A DNA stretch of 64,000 bases from Bacteroidales bacterium GP1 (GCA_001701105.1 DAAI01000009.1:41019-105018), one strand, 5' to 3'. Counted from the stretch's first letter, positions 28,393 through 37,375 are shown. Made by a program: numbers and translations. Notes: generated by a model from the sequence alone, not told the origin.

Positions 28393-28935
28393 ATGGACTC
28401 CGGCCGATTTGCGTCAGAGCTTTTCATCCGCTTCATGCCGTGGTGGGCATGGATTATAGCAGCCATTGGTGTTGTCGGAATCTTTCTCGGCTTAATATTT
28501 GATCTGCGGATTGCATTAATGGCCTTGATGGTGGTATTGATAATCATGCCCATGATCATCGGTTTGCTTTATTACGTTCACGCATTAAGCAGAGAATGCT
28601 TCATCAATCGATTGGCGCATACAGTTGCCGTAAGGGATAATAATCTTATCGTTACGCTCTATATACGTGAGGCAAAAGATAATGAAGCAGAGCAGTCGGC
28701 TGATAATCCTACCGATAGTAAAAAAGAAAAGGAACCGGGAAAAGACGACTGCAGGACTCGCGAAGAAGTATTCACACCTCGTGAAATTAAAGGGTGGGAG
28801 CTAAAACCGTCGGGCGGGTACATATCTTTGGCAGGAAAGAATAAAGGATTCCTGTATGTACCCTTCGACGCATTCGATGATGATGGCGATTTTAAGGAAT
28901 TAGGAGAATGGGTCGACAGGATTAAAACTTCATGA
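28393..28935 (+). CDS. Small two-helix membrane protein of unknown function
   Basis: About 180 residues, not recognised. Two adjacent hydrophobic helices (WWAWIIAAIGVVGIFLGLIF and a following ALMALMVVLIIMPMIIGLLY) form a hairpin in the inner membrane near the N-terminus. Then comes a soluble domain of about 115 residues with a charged Asp/Glu/Lys-rich linker and a PH-like ending (GFLYVPFDAFDDDGDF), resembling the YcxB-type C-terminal domain only loosely. An upstream ATG at 28357 would overlap the amidohydrolase gene by 23 bp; the ATG at 28393, 13 bp after that gene, is preferred. It ends 1 bp before the thioesterase start, so they are co-transcribed. Confidence 0.7.
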   Translation: MDSGRFASELFIRFMPWWAWIIAAIGVVGIFLGLIFDLRIALMALMVVLIIMPMIIGLLYYVHALSRECFINRLAHTVAVRDNNLIVTLYIREAKDNEAEQSADNPTDSKKEKEPGKDDCRTREEVFTPREIKGWELKPSGGYISLAGKNKGFLYVPFDAFDDDGDFKELGEWVDRIKTS

Positions 28936-28936
28936 T

Positions 28937-29359
28937 ATGAGAATATTAAAAGATAGCCGTAAGAAATATTGTTTCATAATGGATATGGAGGTCAGGGACT
29001 ATGAGCTTGATTGCGAACAAATAGTCAATAATGCGAACTACCTTCATTATATGGAGCATACCCGCCATAAATTTTGCAGTGATGCCGGACTGTCGTTCAT
29101 AGCAATGCATAATTCGGGTCTTGATGTTGTTGTGCGCAAAATCGAGGTAGAATATAAATCTTCATTGAAAGGGGGCGACACATTTATAAGCTGCCTGAGA
29201 CTCGAGCGGCGCGGAGCACGGTTCATATTCCATCAGGATATAATTAAATCAAATGGCGAAGTCTGTGCGGAAGGCATTGTGACCGTTGTTGTCCTGAAAG
29301 GGGGTAAATTAAGCAGGGGCGACGAATTGATGTCGGTTTTCGGAAAATATATCCGTTAG
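28937..29359 (+). CDS. Hotdog-fold acyl-CoA thioesterase (YbgC/4HBT family)
   Basis: A 140-residue single hotdog domain. VRDYELDCEQIVNNANYLHY matches the YbgC/4-hydroxybenzoyl-CoA thioesterase entry motif, in which an Asp (here within ELDCEQIVNNANY) is catalytic. It would hydrolyse acyl-CoA or acyl-ACP thioesters in the cytoplasm; the chain is not predictable. The gene begins one base after the preceding stop codon and ends 6 bp before dprA, so it is part of a compact operon. Such thioesterases sit next to dprA in other Bacteroidales as I recall it, so the link is probably organisational rather than functional. Confidence 0.9.
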   Translation: MRILKDSRKKYCFIMDMEVRDYELDCEQIVNNANYLHYMEHTRHKFCSDAGLSFIAMHNSGLDVVVRKIEVEYKSSLKGGDTFISCLRLERRGARFIFHQDIIKSNGEVCAEGIVTVVVLKGGKLSRGDELMSVFGKYIR

Positions 29360-29365
29360 CATATC

Positions 29366-30481
29366 ATGGACGATGCATTGATCGAAAAGGTCGCAATATC
29401 ATTGACTCCGGGAGCTTCCGCCGCTATTGTAAGGGCCATGGAGGAGAATTGCGTGGGACTTGATGATTTTTTCAGTCTCGGGATGCGGCAATTGACCGAG
29501 AGATTGGGAGCTACCCGCAAATTACGCATCGAAGATTCAGCCCGTCAGGAAGCGTTGATAAAAGCAAGAAAGGAAGTCGATTTCATGCATCGCCATAATA
29601 TCAGGGGCTTCTTTCTCGGTGATGATGATTATCCTCCTCTTCTTGCGGAATTGCATGATGCCCCTGTGATGCTTTATGTGCTCGGTGATGCCGATTTGGA
29701 TCCGGAACACTCTCTGGCTTTAGTAGGCACACGCCGTTGCACCCAATACGGCTCCTCCTTCGTAAATGGATTTTTGGCTGATATGGCCATATATTTCCCG
29801 GAGCTGATGGTGGTGAGCGGCCTCGCATTCGGTATAGACGCCACAGCTCATATATACTCAATTGAAAATCATCTTCCTACCGTGGCCGTTCTCGCGCATG
29901 GACTCGACATGATATATCCTGCCCAGAATCGGGATTTAGGCAAAAGAATACTAAATTCCGGTGGCGCTCTGGTTTCGGAATATCCCTCAGGCACAACTCC
30001 CTACCGAAATAATTTCCTTCTGCGCAACCGTATTGTGGCCGGACTCGCGGAACTTACCATAGTAGTGGAATCAGAAATTAAAGGCGGTGCCATGAACACT
30101 GCCAATCAGGCTTTTATAAATAATAGAGAGGTTATGGCGCTGCCGGGAAGAGCCACCGATCCGATGAGTAGCGGATGCAATCACTTGATTAGAAAGCAAA
30201 AAGCGCAGTTATTGACAAGTGCCGCTGATATTATTGAAATGCTCGGCTGGAAACCTCTTGATATGAAGGAATTGCCGAAAGAGCGCAATTTATTTCCGGA
30301 ATTGGAAGGAATTGCTTCACAAATTTATTCAATCATGCGTGAAGAATCTGCACCTATCACTGCCGATCAGCTGAAACTTAGACTGGGAATAAAAATAAAA
30401 GAATTGATTTCTACTCTAAGCGAAATGGAATTTGATGGGATTATAAATAAACTTCCCGGTGCCCGCTACGAATTAGCATGA
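29366..30481 (+). CDS. dprA: DNA-processing protein DprA (Smf)
   Basis: Binds incoming single-stranded DNA and loads RecA during natural transformation; widespread also in species not known to be competent. The 371-residue protein has an N-terminal helical SAM-like region (about 1-75) and a Rossmann-like DprA core with VGTRRCTQYG, VVSGLAFGIDATAH and NRIVAGLAELTIVVE. GALVSEYPSGTTP and ALPGRATDP are also family motifs. A C-terminal winged-helix domain (about 305-371) follows. It is the last gene of the run that starts with the Ntn hydrolase. A long-loop inverted repeat (CTTCCCGGT at 30452-30460 and ACCGGGAAG at 30481-30489) spans its stop codon. Confidence 0.96.
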   Translation: MDDALIEKVAISLTPGASAAIVRAMEENCVGLDDFFSLGMRQLTERLGATRKLRIEDSARQEALIKARKEVDFMHRHNIRGFFLGDDDYPPLLAELHDAPVMLYVLGDADLDPEHSLALVGTRRCTQYGSSFVNGFLADMAIYFPELMVVSGLAFGIDATAHIYSIENHLPTVAVLAHGLDMIYPAQNRDLGKRILNSGGALVSEYPSGTTPYRNNFLLRNRIVAGLAELTIVVESEIKGGAMNTANQAFINNREVMALPGRATDPMSSGCNHLIRKQKAQLLTSAADIIEMLGWKPLDMKELPKERNLFPELEGIASQIYSIMREESAPITADQLKLRLGIKIKELISTLSEMEFDGIINKLPGARYELA

Positions 30482-30528
30482 CCGGGAAGTAACCGACCGG
30501 TTGAATTATACTTATTTACAAATTATTA

Positions 30529-31422
30529 TCAATAAGGCAATTCCACCATTCTATCCAGAACAGTCTCCACAAGATTACGGAGTCTTGGCTTATAATCGGT
30601 ATCAGCCTTATTGGCTCTGCGCTCTGCTATGATACAACATACTGTCATGGCCCGATGGCCTAATAGTTTTGCCATCCCTTGAAGACAAGCCGATTCCATC
30701 TCAAAATTGGTTATCGGTCGTCCATCATATCGGAAACTCTCAATCTTCTCGTTAAGATTAGGATCAGCCAGTTTCAACCTCACTTGCCGCCCTTGCGGGG
30801 CATAAAACCCAACAGCTGCTATAGTATAGCCACGCATCATATCATCGCGCCCGATGCAGGCTACAAGTTCCCTATCTGCCTCTACAGTATAGGGTGCGGC
30901 CCATGTCTTGTTCCAGCCGGTATGCGCCATAAACTTATGCTCAAAATCAAGGTCGCATACTTTATCACGGTCTGCATAGAAATTCAGGATACCGTCAAAT
31001 CCAGTGCCTTTTTCAGCTATCACATAATCTCCTATGTGCAAATCTTCTTGCAAGGAGCCGGATGTTCCGATACGCACGATATTGAGTGTCCGATGGACAG
31101 GATTCTCCTTTCGTGTATTGAAATCGACATTGGCAAGAGCATCAAGCTCCGTAACTACGATCTCTATGTTATCCGGCCCGATACCATGTGAAATGCACAT
31201 GATAGGCTTACCCTTATATGTGCCTCCGATTGCATGAAATTCACGGCTCTGCTCATCATAATCCTTAGTATCGAAATATGATGCCACCATGTCAACCCTG
31301 CCCGGATCACCTACAAATATGATATTGTCACGCAATTGCTCCGGAGTAAGATGGATGTGAAAAGCACTTCCATCCTCATTTATTATTAGCTCCGACGGAG
31401 GTATGATTCTATCCTTTTCCAT
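30529..31422 (-). CDS. Nucleoside phosphorylase (uridine phosphorylase-like)
   Basis: A 297-residue member of the PNP/UDP phosphorylase family, which splits nucleosides with phosphate to give ribose 1-phosphate and a base. FVGDPGRVD is the phosphate-binding loop, GTSGSLQEDLHIGDYVI the central signature, and NFEMESACLQGMAKLLG the ribose/base site. The frame extends upstream to 31620, but those 66 residues include a run of eight isoleucines from an AT-rich leader and cover the tRNA promoter, so the start MEKDRIIPPSELI at 31422 is chosen. The pattern is closest to Bacteroidetes uridine phosphorylases; purine specificity cannot be excluded. It is convergent with dprA. Confidence 0.92.
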   Translation of the reverse strand: MEKDRIIPPSELIINEDGSAFHIHLTPEQLRDNIIFVGDPGRVDMVASYFDTKDYDEQSREFHAIGGTYKGKPIMCISHGIGPDNIEIVVTELDALANVDFNTRKENPVHRTLNIVRIGTSGSLQEDLHIGDYVIAEKGTGFDGILNFYADRDKVCDLDFEHKFMAHTGWNKTWAAPYTVEADRELVACIGRDDMMRGYTIAAVGFYAPQGRQVRLKLADPNLNEKIESFRYDGRPITNFEMESACLQGMAKLLGHRAMTVCCIIAERRANKADTDYKPRLRNLVETVLDRMVELPY

Positions 31423-31580
31423 AATAATGATGATTATAATTATATAACAATTACAATCTCCATACGTTTCAGTCATTGTTAAAATTATCTGAACACTCGG
31501 CGAAATATTGACACCGGGATTGATACGGAATGAAAAATATTCAAATCCACGGGATTTTTTCGTAAAGACAGATATAATAT

Positions 31581-31612
31581 TTGTCAGAACGAAAAAAAAG
31601 ATGTAATTTTGC
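31581..31612 (+). promoter_or_regulatory. Promoter for tRNA-Ser
   Basis: TTG (31581-31583), a 20-nt spacer and TAATTTTGC (31604-31612). Transcription should start near 31617, about 110 nt ahead of the mature tRNA. Confidence 0.75.
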
Positions 31613-31728
31613 AGACGCAAGAGAGCAATACAGAGGTAACCTATAACAACGCCCAGTTAGGATTCTAACCGAACGTAATGAATAGACATCCTTTGTCATC
31701 AGGTCTGAATAAGAAAATCTACGACATT

Positions 31729-31817
31729 GGAAAGATGCCGGAGTGGTCGATCGGGACGGTCTCGAAAACCGTTGTACCCTTTGGGTACCCAGGGTTCGAA
31801 TCCCTGTCTTTCCGCCA
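31729..31817 (+). tRNA. tRNA-Ser(CGA)
   Basis: A full class II cloverleaf can be folded. The acceptor stem GGAAAGA/TCTTTCC is followed by discriminator G and an encoded CCA. The anticodon arm ACGGT-CTCGAAA-ACCGT carries anticodon CGA, which reads UCG. The long variable arm TACCC-TTT-GGGTA is typical of serine tRNAs, and the T arm is CAGGG-TTCGAAT-CCCTG. The tRNA is read from a very good promoter at 31581-31612, leaving a leader of about 110 nt, and a hairpin at 31850-31887 lies downstream. Confidence 0.97.
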
Positions 31818-31849
31818 TACAGCTTGAGCATCAAGTTGCAAGACAAAAT

Positions 31850-31887
31850 ACCCAATTTTACACCCGATTTTGGGAGTGAAATTGGGT
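31850..31887 (+). terminator. Hairpin after tRNA-Ser
   Basis: ACCCAATTT (31850-31858) pairs perfectly with AAATTGGGT (31879-31887), with further CAC/GTG pairing inside the loop. It is 33 bp after the tRNA and before the GH51 gene. Confidence 0.55.
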
Positions 31888-31996
31888 CTGTTGTATCAGG
31901 ACTATAATATTACAATTAACATGCTGCATAATATGAATTATAATCCTGACCGATAAAAGATTATTAAGTATATCCTACTCAGAAACACCATATATT

Positions 31997-34456
31997 ATGA
32001 ACTTCAATCAAATCATTGCCGGCGTAATGTTGATTATGGCCAACACTGTGTCAGCACAAGTGGTGATAAACATCGATGCTGATAAAAGAGGCCCGATGGT
32101 GGGCCCTACTCATTACGGTATCTTCTATGAGGACATTAATCATGCTGCCGATGGTGGACTATATGCTGAATTGATAAGAAATCGCTCGTTTGAGGACGAT
32201 TCGGTGCCTTGCAACTGGTTCAGCATAGGTAATGCCGAAATGTCATTAGTGAAGGATGATTTACTTAATAATGTTCAGCACAATGCTTTAAAGGTCATAA
32301 TAAATAATGAAGGCGATGGCATCCGCAACGCAGGATTCTGGGGTATGAATGCCGTCGAAGGGAAAGAATATAAACTTTCCTTCTGGGCTAAGAGCCCCAC
32401 GAGCTACAAAGGGACAATCACTGCCCGGCTCCAATCTGCATCCGGCGAATCGCTCGGAGAAACGAAAATGAGGGTCGCACTATCTAAGGATTGGAAAAAA
32501 TATACGACTACCATTACTGCCACAGGCAATGATCCGAAGGCTGAATTTACCCTAACTTCTGATAAAGCCGGGGAAATTCAACTTGATGTGGTCAGTTTGT
32601 TCCCCCCCACATTCAAAAATAGAGAGAACGGCATGCGGCCCGATCTTGCTCAGATGCTCGCTGATATGCGTCCTCGCTTCATGCGCTTTCCGGGGGGTTG
32701 TTTTGTTGAAGGACAGGATAGTCCTGACAACGCATTCAGATGGAAGCGCACCATCGGCCCAATTGAGCAACGCGAAGGACATCCGAATGTAAATTGGGGA
32801 TACCGTACAAGCGATGGCATTGGTTTTCATGAGTTTTTACAACTCGCGGAAGATCTTGGAGCAAAACCTCTATTTGTAGTCAATGTCGGCATATGGCACG
32901 GCGGATGTACTCCCTACGATCAGATTGATGAATGGATCGAGGAATGTCTCGACGCACTTGAATATGCTAATGGTGATATAACAACAAAGTATGGCCGAAT
33001 GCGCGCTGAAAACGGCCATCCTGAGCCTTTTAATCTTGAATATATCGAAATTGGCAACGAGAATTATAACTACAGTATGGAGGATAATTTTGACCAGAGT
33101 GACCATTATCCTGAACGCTATATCCAGTTCTATAATGCCATCAAGAAGAAATATCCTTATGTAAAATGTATTGGTAATGTCGAATCATGGGCCACGGATT
33201 CTCCATCCTGGCGTAATGATTATCCCGTCGAAATCGTTGACGAACACTATTATAGAAATCCGCAATGGTTCGGAGAGAGATTCCACAAGTATGATAGTTA
33301 CAATCGTTCAGGACCCCGCATATATGTCGGAGAATACGCTGTCACGAGTAATTTCGGAGAAAACGGAAATCTGAATGCTGCTCTGGGAGAGGCAGTATTT
33401 ATGATGGGTATGGAAAACAATGCGGACATGGTGGTGATGAACTCCTACGCCCCAATATTCGTGAATGAAAATGATGCACGTTGGCGTCCGGATATGATTC
33501 GCTTCAATTCCTCGCAAGCAATGGGTACACCATCATATTACGTACAAAACCTCTTTTCAAATAACATAGGGAAGCAGGTGCTAATAACCGACTTTACATA
33601 TAATCTGACCAAGCCAAAACCCGTTGAGGCCGATAAATCAAAGACCAAGCACATAGGCTTCGCCACATGGGGAACTGATGCCACATACCGTAATCCTCAA
33701 CTTATCATCAATGGCAGATCTATTCCATTGAGTGATATTTCACAATGGCATAAGGCCCTTGGAAACTGGACTATATCTAACGATGAAGTCAGGCAGCAGG
33801 GCAATAGTCAGCCGGCCATGATTGTATGTCCGGAACCCATTGATGCTGATACGTATACCTTTAAGGTTCAAGCTAAGAAGCTCGCTGGAGCGGAAGGCTT
33901 CATTGCGATGTTCGGCCAGGAGGATGTGGACAATTATTTATGGTACAATGTCGGCGGATGGACCAATACGCTCAATAATGTGGAGCAGGCTTTTGATGGC
34001 AACAGGAATCCAATATGCGATGGAACGCGTTTCAGTGTTGAACCCGGCCGATGGTATGATATTCAGGTCGATGTGGTTGGCGACAGCATAAAATGTTATC
34101 TCGATGGGCAACTTGATCTCTCCTGTAAAGCGAGGGAAAATTCTCAGTACGAAGGAGTTTTCGCCTCAACGACTATTGATGATTCGGAAAAGTTGATGTA
34201 TGTAAAAGTTGTGAATGTGGGCAGTGGGTTTTCTGATGGAATTATCAATCTATGGAATTGTAGAGTCGATACGACTAAGGATGATCCTGTTACACTCATT
34301 CGCTTGTCATCGGAAAAAGGGAGAGATGAAAATACTATGGATAATCCAGATAAAATCAGTCCCGTAACTGCACAGGCAGAGAAAATTTCTGAAACCGACA
34401 TACGTTTCAATGTGCCTCCATATTCCGTCAATATTCTAAAAATCAAACTAAAATAA
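31997..34456 (+). CDS. GH51 alpha-L-arabinofuranosidase, secreted
   Basis: Removes alpha-L-arabinofuranosyl side chains from arabinoxylan or arabinan. The 819-residue protein has a signal peptide (about 1-20), a CBM4/9-like beta-sandwich (about 62-205) set into the N-terminal part, and the GH51 (beta/alpha)8 barrel. Acid/base Glu355 lies in EIGNENYNY and nucleophile Glu446 in YVGEYAVTS. A LamG/DUF1080-like sandwich (about 590-715, ending in SIKCYLDGQLD) interrupts the C-terminal beta domain. It is a single-gene unit between tRNA-Ser and a terminator hairpin at 34498-34532. It is about 6 kb from the xylan locus, but its activity complements it. A half-matching regulator motif (GTTGTATCA, 31890-31898) lies upstream. 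Confidence 0.95.
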   Translation: MNFNQIIAGVMLIMANTVSAQVVINIDADKRGPMVGPTHYGIFYEDINHAADGGLYAELIRNRSFEDDSVPCNWFSIGNAEMSLVKDDLLNNVQHNALKVIINNEGDGIRNAGFWGMNAVEGKEYKLSFWAKSPTSYKGTITARLQSASGESLGETKMRVALSKDWKKYTTTITATGNDPKAEFTLTSDKAGEIQLDVVSLFPPTFKNRENGMRPDLAQMLADMRPRFMRFPGGCFVEGQDSPDNAFRWKRTIGPIEQREGHPNVNWGYRTSDGIGFHEFLQLAEDLGAKPLFVVNVGIWHGGCTPYDQIDEWIEECLDALEYANGDITTKYGRMRAENGHPEPFNLEYIEIGNENYNYSMEDNFDQSDHYPERYIQFYNAIKKKYPYVKCIGNVESWATDSPSWRNDYPVEIVDEHYYRNPQWFGERFHKYDSYNRSGPRIYVGEYAVTSNFGENGNLNAALGEAVFMMGMENNADMVVMNSYAPIFVNENDARWRPDMIRFNSSQAMGTPSYYVQNLFSNNIGKQVLITDFTYNLTKPKPVEADKSKTKHIGFATWGTDATYRNPQLIINGRSIPLSDISQWHKALGNWTISNDEVRQQGNSQPAMIVCPEPIDADTYTFKVQAKKLAGAEGFIAMFGQEDVDNYLWYNVGGWTNTLNNVEQAFDGNRNPICDGTRFSVEPGRWYDIQVDVVGDSIKCYLDGQLDLSCKARENSQYEGVFASTTIDDSEKLMYVKVVNVGSGFSDGIINLWNCRVDTTKDDPVTLIRLSSEKGRDENTMDNPDKISPVTAQAEKISETDIRFNVPPYSVNILKIKLK

Positions 34457-34497
34457 CCGAATTTATTGGTTTACCTTTGATCCTAATGGATAAATTA

Positions 34498-34532
34498 TCC
34501 GGGAGACAGCGAGTAACAGCGTATCTCCCGGA
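34498..34532. terminator. Bidirectional terminator between GH51 and the alpha/beta hydrolase
   Basis: TCCGGGAGA (34498-34506) and TCTCCCGGA (34524-34532) form a perfect 9-bp stem, extended by AAATT/AATTT outside one mismatch. It lies between two convergent genes. Confidence 0.8.
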
Positions 34533-34555
34533 CAATTTATTATGACCCATTTCCG

Positions 34556-35842
34556 TCATAATGATTTTAGCCATCCGGTGATTATTTCCAATATTTCAGG
34601 GGCGATTGTTTCTTCTATCATGGCATACTCATCAACCGAACCGATGGAACAATGTTGAAACAAATGATTCAACCCTTCCAACTCTCTGATTAAATTAATA
34701 GAATTTACCGGTAGACCCTTCTTTAAAGCATCTAAATTTTCACGGGATGATACTTGAGTATCTTTCGTGCCATTTAATGCCAAAACCGGACAGTCTATTT
34801 TTCCCAATTTATCCTTAATATCTAAAGCAAGGAAATATTGCATATAGGGAGTGGAGATTTGCTGCCTCACAGTTTGCAGGTTTCGTTTTAATTCGACGGG
34901 TAATTCCGAGTTTTCCATTCTTTGTAACGCCGAAGAATCATTACGGAATAATAACGATAAAATATCACAATACTCATCTATCACAGCTTGGGAATATCCC
35001 GCCTTCGATAAAGCATATCTATTCTGATTCATTAAGGTTTCCTTACCGGATATTGCCATTCCTGCCAGGCATACAATGAAATCCACCTTATTTTCAGCTC
35101 CTAACATCATTGCGATTGTTCCCCCTTCGCTATGCCCGAGCGCTCCCACATTATTGAATCTATTTCGTAATAATTCAATCCCGGCCAGCGCATCGGCCGC
35201 AAGATCAGCAGTGGTGCAATTCACCGCATCGCCTGTTGATTCAGCAAATCCACGGTCGTCATACCGTAAGGTCGCTATTCCATTTCTTGCCAACGCATCC
35301 GCAATTACGGCAAACGGTTTATGATTAAAAACCTCCTCATCACGATTCTGACTACCGCTTCCGGTAATCAATATCAAAACGGGAGTTTCACGGTCATATC
35401 CTTCAGGTAAGGTCAGGGTGCCTTTCAATGTTGCATCACCATTTTCAAAACTCACTTCTTCTTGCGAATATGGATAAGGAGGCCGTGGAGTCTGCGGTCG
35501 GTTGGGTATGTTCTCACCAGGAGATAATATCAACGGGAAACTCATGCCCCTTTGCGTGAATGTTCCGGTTAGTCTTGAATCTTTAAAACTCCCTGTGAAG
35601 GAAGCCCCTATCAGCGGAATGTTGATAGAGATGCTGTCATTTGCAGATATTGTAACCTTCATGGGAATTCCTTTTACTCCTTGAGCAGGTGAATCAAGCG
35701 TAGGATTGTTTTCATCCAAATGAAATACCAACGGCAATTTTATTCCTTGCACGTTCAATTCCCCCGACCATGCACCTGTGTAGGTATTTGCATAGCAAAT
35801 AACGGTTCCCAAGAGCAAAATCAGTAACACTAACTTTCTCAT
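34556..35842 (-). CDS. Secreted alpha/beta hydrolase with N-terminal beta domain
   Basis: A 428-residue exported serine hydrolase. The signal peptide (1-19) is followed by a beta-rich domain (about 22-110, GAWSGELNVQGIKLPLVFHL) and then an alpha/beta hydrolase fold. The oxyanion motif is ITGSGSQNRDEE, nucleophile Ser238 is in GHSEGG, and Asp361 (NGTKDTQV) and His393 (GLNHLF) complete the triad. It resembles Bacteroidetes proteins annotated as S9-like peptidases or acyl hydrolases, but the substrate is unknown. It is the third gene of an operon with the DUF6057-like and PD40/CxxCH genes, with gaps of 22-23 bp, so its job may be tied to theirs. Confidence 0.88.
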   Translation of the reverse strand: MRKLVLLILLLGTVICYANTYTGAWSGELNVQGIKLPLVFHLDENNPTLDSPAQGVKGIPMKVTISANDSISINIPLIGASFTGSFKDSRLTGTFTQRGMSFPLILSPGENIPNRPQTPRPPYPYSQEEVSFENGDATLKGTLTLPEGYDRETPVLILITGSGSQNRDEEVFNHKPFAVIADALARNGIATLRYDDRGFAESTGDAVNCTTADLAADALAGIELLRNRFNNVGALGHSEGGTIAMMLGAENKVDFIVCLAGMAISGKETLMNQNRYALSKAGYSQAVIDEYCDILSLLFRNDSSALQRMENSELPVELKRNLQTVRQQISTPYMQYFLALDIKDKLGKIDCPVLALNGTKDTQVSSRENLDALKKGLPVNSINLIRELEGLNHLFQHCSIGSVDEYAMIEETIAPEILEIITGWLKSL

Positions 35843-35865
35843 ATTTAATTTAATAACTTAAATAA

Positions 35866-37353
35866 TTAATCTACAAATTTCACCGGAATAGTTTCTCCTT
35901 CGAGAGCCTTCACAATCTCGGAGCGGGAGAATTTGAAAGGAGCTACAAAAAATTCCGGCATATTGTACGATTTCATAAAATTAGCGTAGTGATCCGGATT
36001 CTCTTGAGGCAAGATAAATGCTTTGGAATCCTTACCATCCTTGCTTATGTATGCGATATATGGATGTGTATATTGGCCATCCTCTCGGCGGGAACTAAAC
36101 ACAATCCATCTTGAATTCGACGACCATGAATGATAGCTTTCGGATTCATTGCTGTTGGCATTGGAAAGTGGCCGTTCCTCCCCTGTTGCAAGATCGGTTA
36201 CGAAAAGATCGCTTTCAGAATGAGGCAGATGAAACGTTCCGAATGGAGCTTTGCAATAAAGAAGCAACTTGCCATCGGGTGATATTCTCGGGTGTAACGC
36301 GCTTTGACCTTGAGCCGAGGCATACACTACCGTATCGGGCTCCGAGAAATTACGGCTTTCGGGATCGAATCTGCGACTTAGAATATCATAACGAATCTCT
36401 TTATAATAATCTTTTTCCGTTTCAGGCCCCACTCCTTCAGGATACCTGGCGGCCGCGTAATATAAGATTTTGCCATTGGGATGCCAGCCGGGATAGGTTT
36501 CCAGAAGATTAGGATCGTTTGCCACATTCTTCATTGTCTCCCCCTTTATGTCATAGAGAATAATATCAGAGCGGAGATCAAACACTTCCGGTCGGGTATC
36601 GCTGAAAGAGAAAAACATCTGTCGCGTTTCATTAGTGGAATATGCGATGAAATCATGTGTAGGATGCCATGCCGTATAGACTCCGGATGTGATAGTGCTG
36701 TCGCTTTTTAAATTAATCTTTTTGATGGAATCCCCCGCCATTATAAGAGTACCTCCATTATTCAGACGCACATGGATTTGGGATGCACCGTCGCTGTAAT
36801 TATTCCGCGGCACATGGCAGTTGATACAGAACTGGCGCCCTTGCGTGGTGTGTGTTGAATTATTGAATACAAGGTTCTCATCCCATGAAGTGAGATCACG
36901 CTGACATATTGATAATGAACCGAACTGACTGTACAAAGGCTCAATCAATCTATAACTCAAATATGGGTCAATCTCCTCCAGGGCAACCATATTGGAGAAT
37001 ATATAGCGGTTCCATTTCCCGGTTGTATCCTTTACGAAGATTTCATATTTCAGATCTTTCCCTTTTGATTCTTCTAACAGGGTATGCCATTCCTTCAAAT
37101 TCAATTTCACCACGCGCCCATTCTCAACTATTTCCTTTCCGGCCGGAGAACTTATTCTGGTAATAAATTCCTCTCCCGGAATTTTTATCTCGAAATTCAA
37201 TGGAGCGATATTCGGGGGAATAATAAGATCAGTATAGTCCGGATAAATCTCCGGCTTTATGGAGGCGTCGGTCACTCCTTCTGTAGGTACGCTTACTGTT
37301 GAACAGGCTGATAACAGGCCCAATACAAACAATAGATATATATATCGTTTCAT
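35866..37353 (-). CDS. PD40/TolB-like propeller lipoprotein with a CxxCH haem-c motif
   Basis: A 495-residue lipoprotein (LLSAC, Cys17). After an Ig-like N-terminal part (about 30-130) comes CINCH at 176-180, a classic c-type haem attachment site, with another cysteine at 150. The rest is a beta-propeller built of PD40 repeats (WHPNGKILYY, ISPDGKLLLYC, WSSNSRWIVFSSR). It should sit in the periplasm or on a membrane leaflet. A single haem on a propeller lipoprotein suggests an electron-transfer or sensory role, but haem attachment is not proven; C150, C176, C179 and H180 could also bind a metal. It is flanked within 25 bp by a polytopic membrane protein upstream and a hydrolase downstream. No cytochrome maturation gene is in the window. 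Confidence 0.85.
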   Translation of the reverse strand: MKRYIYLLFVLGLLSACSTVSVPTEGVTDASIKPEIYPDYTDLIIPPNIAPLNFEIKIPGEEFITRISSPAGKEIVENGRVVKLNLKEWHTLLEESKGKDLKYEIFVKDTTGKWNRYIFSNMVALEEIDPYLSYRLIEPLYSQFGSLSICQRDLTSWDENLVFNNSTHTTQGRQFCINCHVPRNNYSDGASQIHVRLNNGGTLIMAGDSIKKINLKSDSTITSGVYTAWHPTHDFIAYSTNETRQMFFSFSDTRPEVFDLRSDIILYDIKGETMKNVANDPNLLETYPGWHPNGKILYYAAARYPEGVGPETEKDYYKEIRYDILSRRFDPESRNFSEPDTVVYASAQGQSALHPRISPDGKLLLYCKAPFGTFHLPHSESDLFVTDLATGEERPLSNANSNESESYHSWSSNSRWIVFSSRREDGQYTHPYIAYISKDGKDSKAFILPQENPDHYANFMKSYNMPEFFVAPFKFSRSEIVKALEGETIPVKFVD

Positions 37354-37375
37354 AACATTATTAATCGGATAATAA

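Noticed and set aside
30452..30489. Long-loop inverted repeat at the dprA stop codon as a terminator
   Set aside because: Arms of 9 bp are separated by 20 nt and one lies in the coding region; too weak to list as a terminator.
31423..31620. N-terminal extension of the nucleoside phosphorylase with a poly-isoleucine run
   Set aside because: It is translated AT-rich leader (repeats of ATT/ATA) overlapping the tRNA promoter; family N-terminus begins at MEKDR.
31541..31855. Minus-strand ORF over the tRNA region containing KTGIRTLGTQ
   Set aside because: It is the antisense translation of tRNA-Ser(CGA) and its flanks; this peptide is a known annotation artefact and there is no promoter or coding pattern for it.
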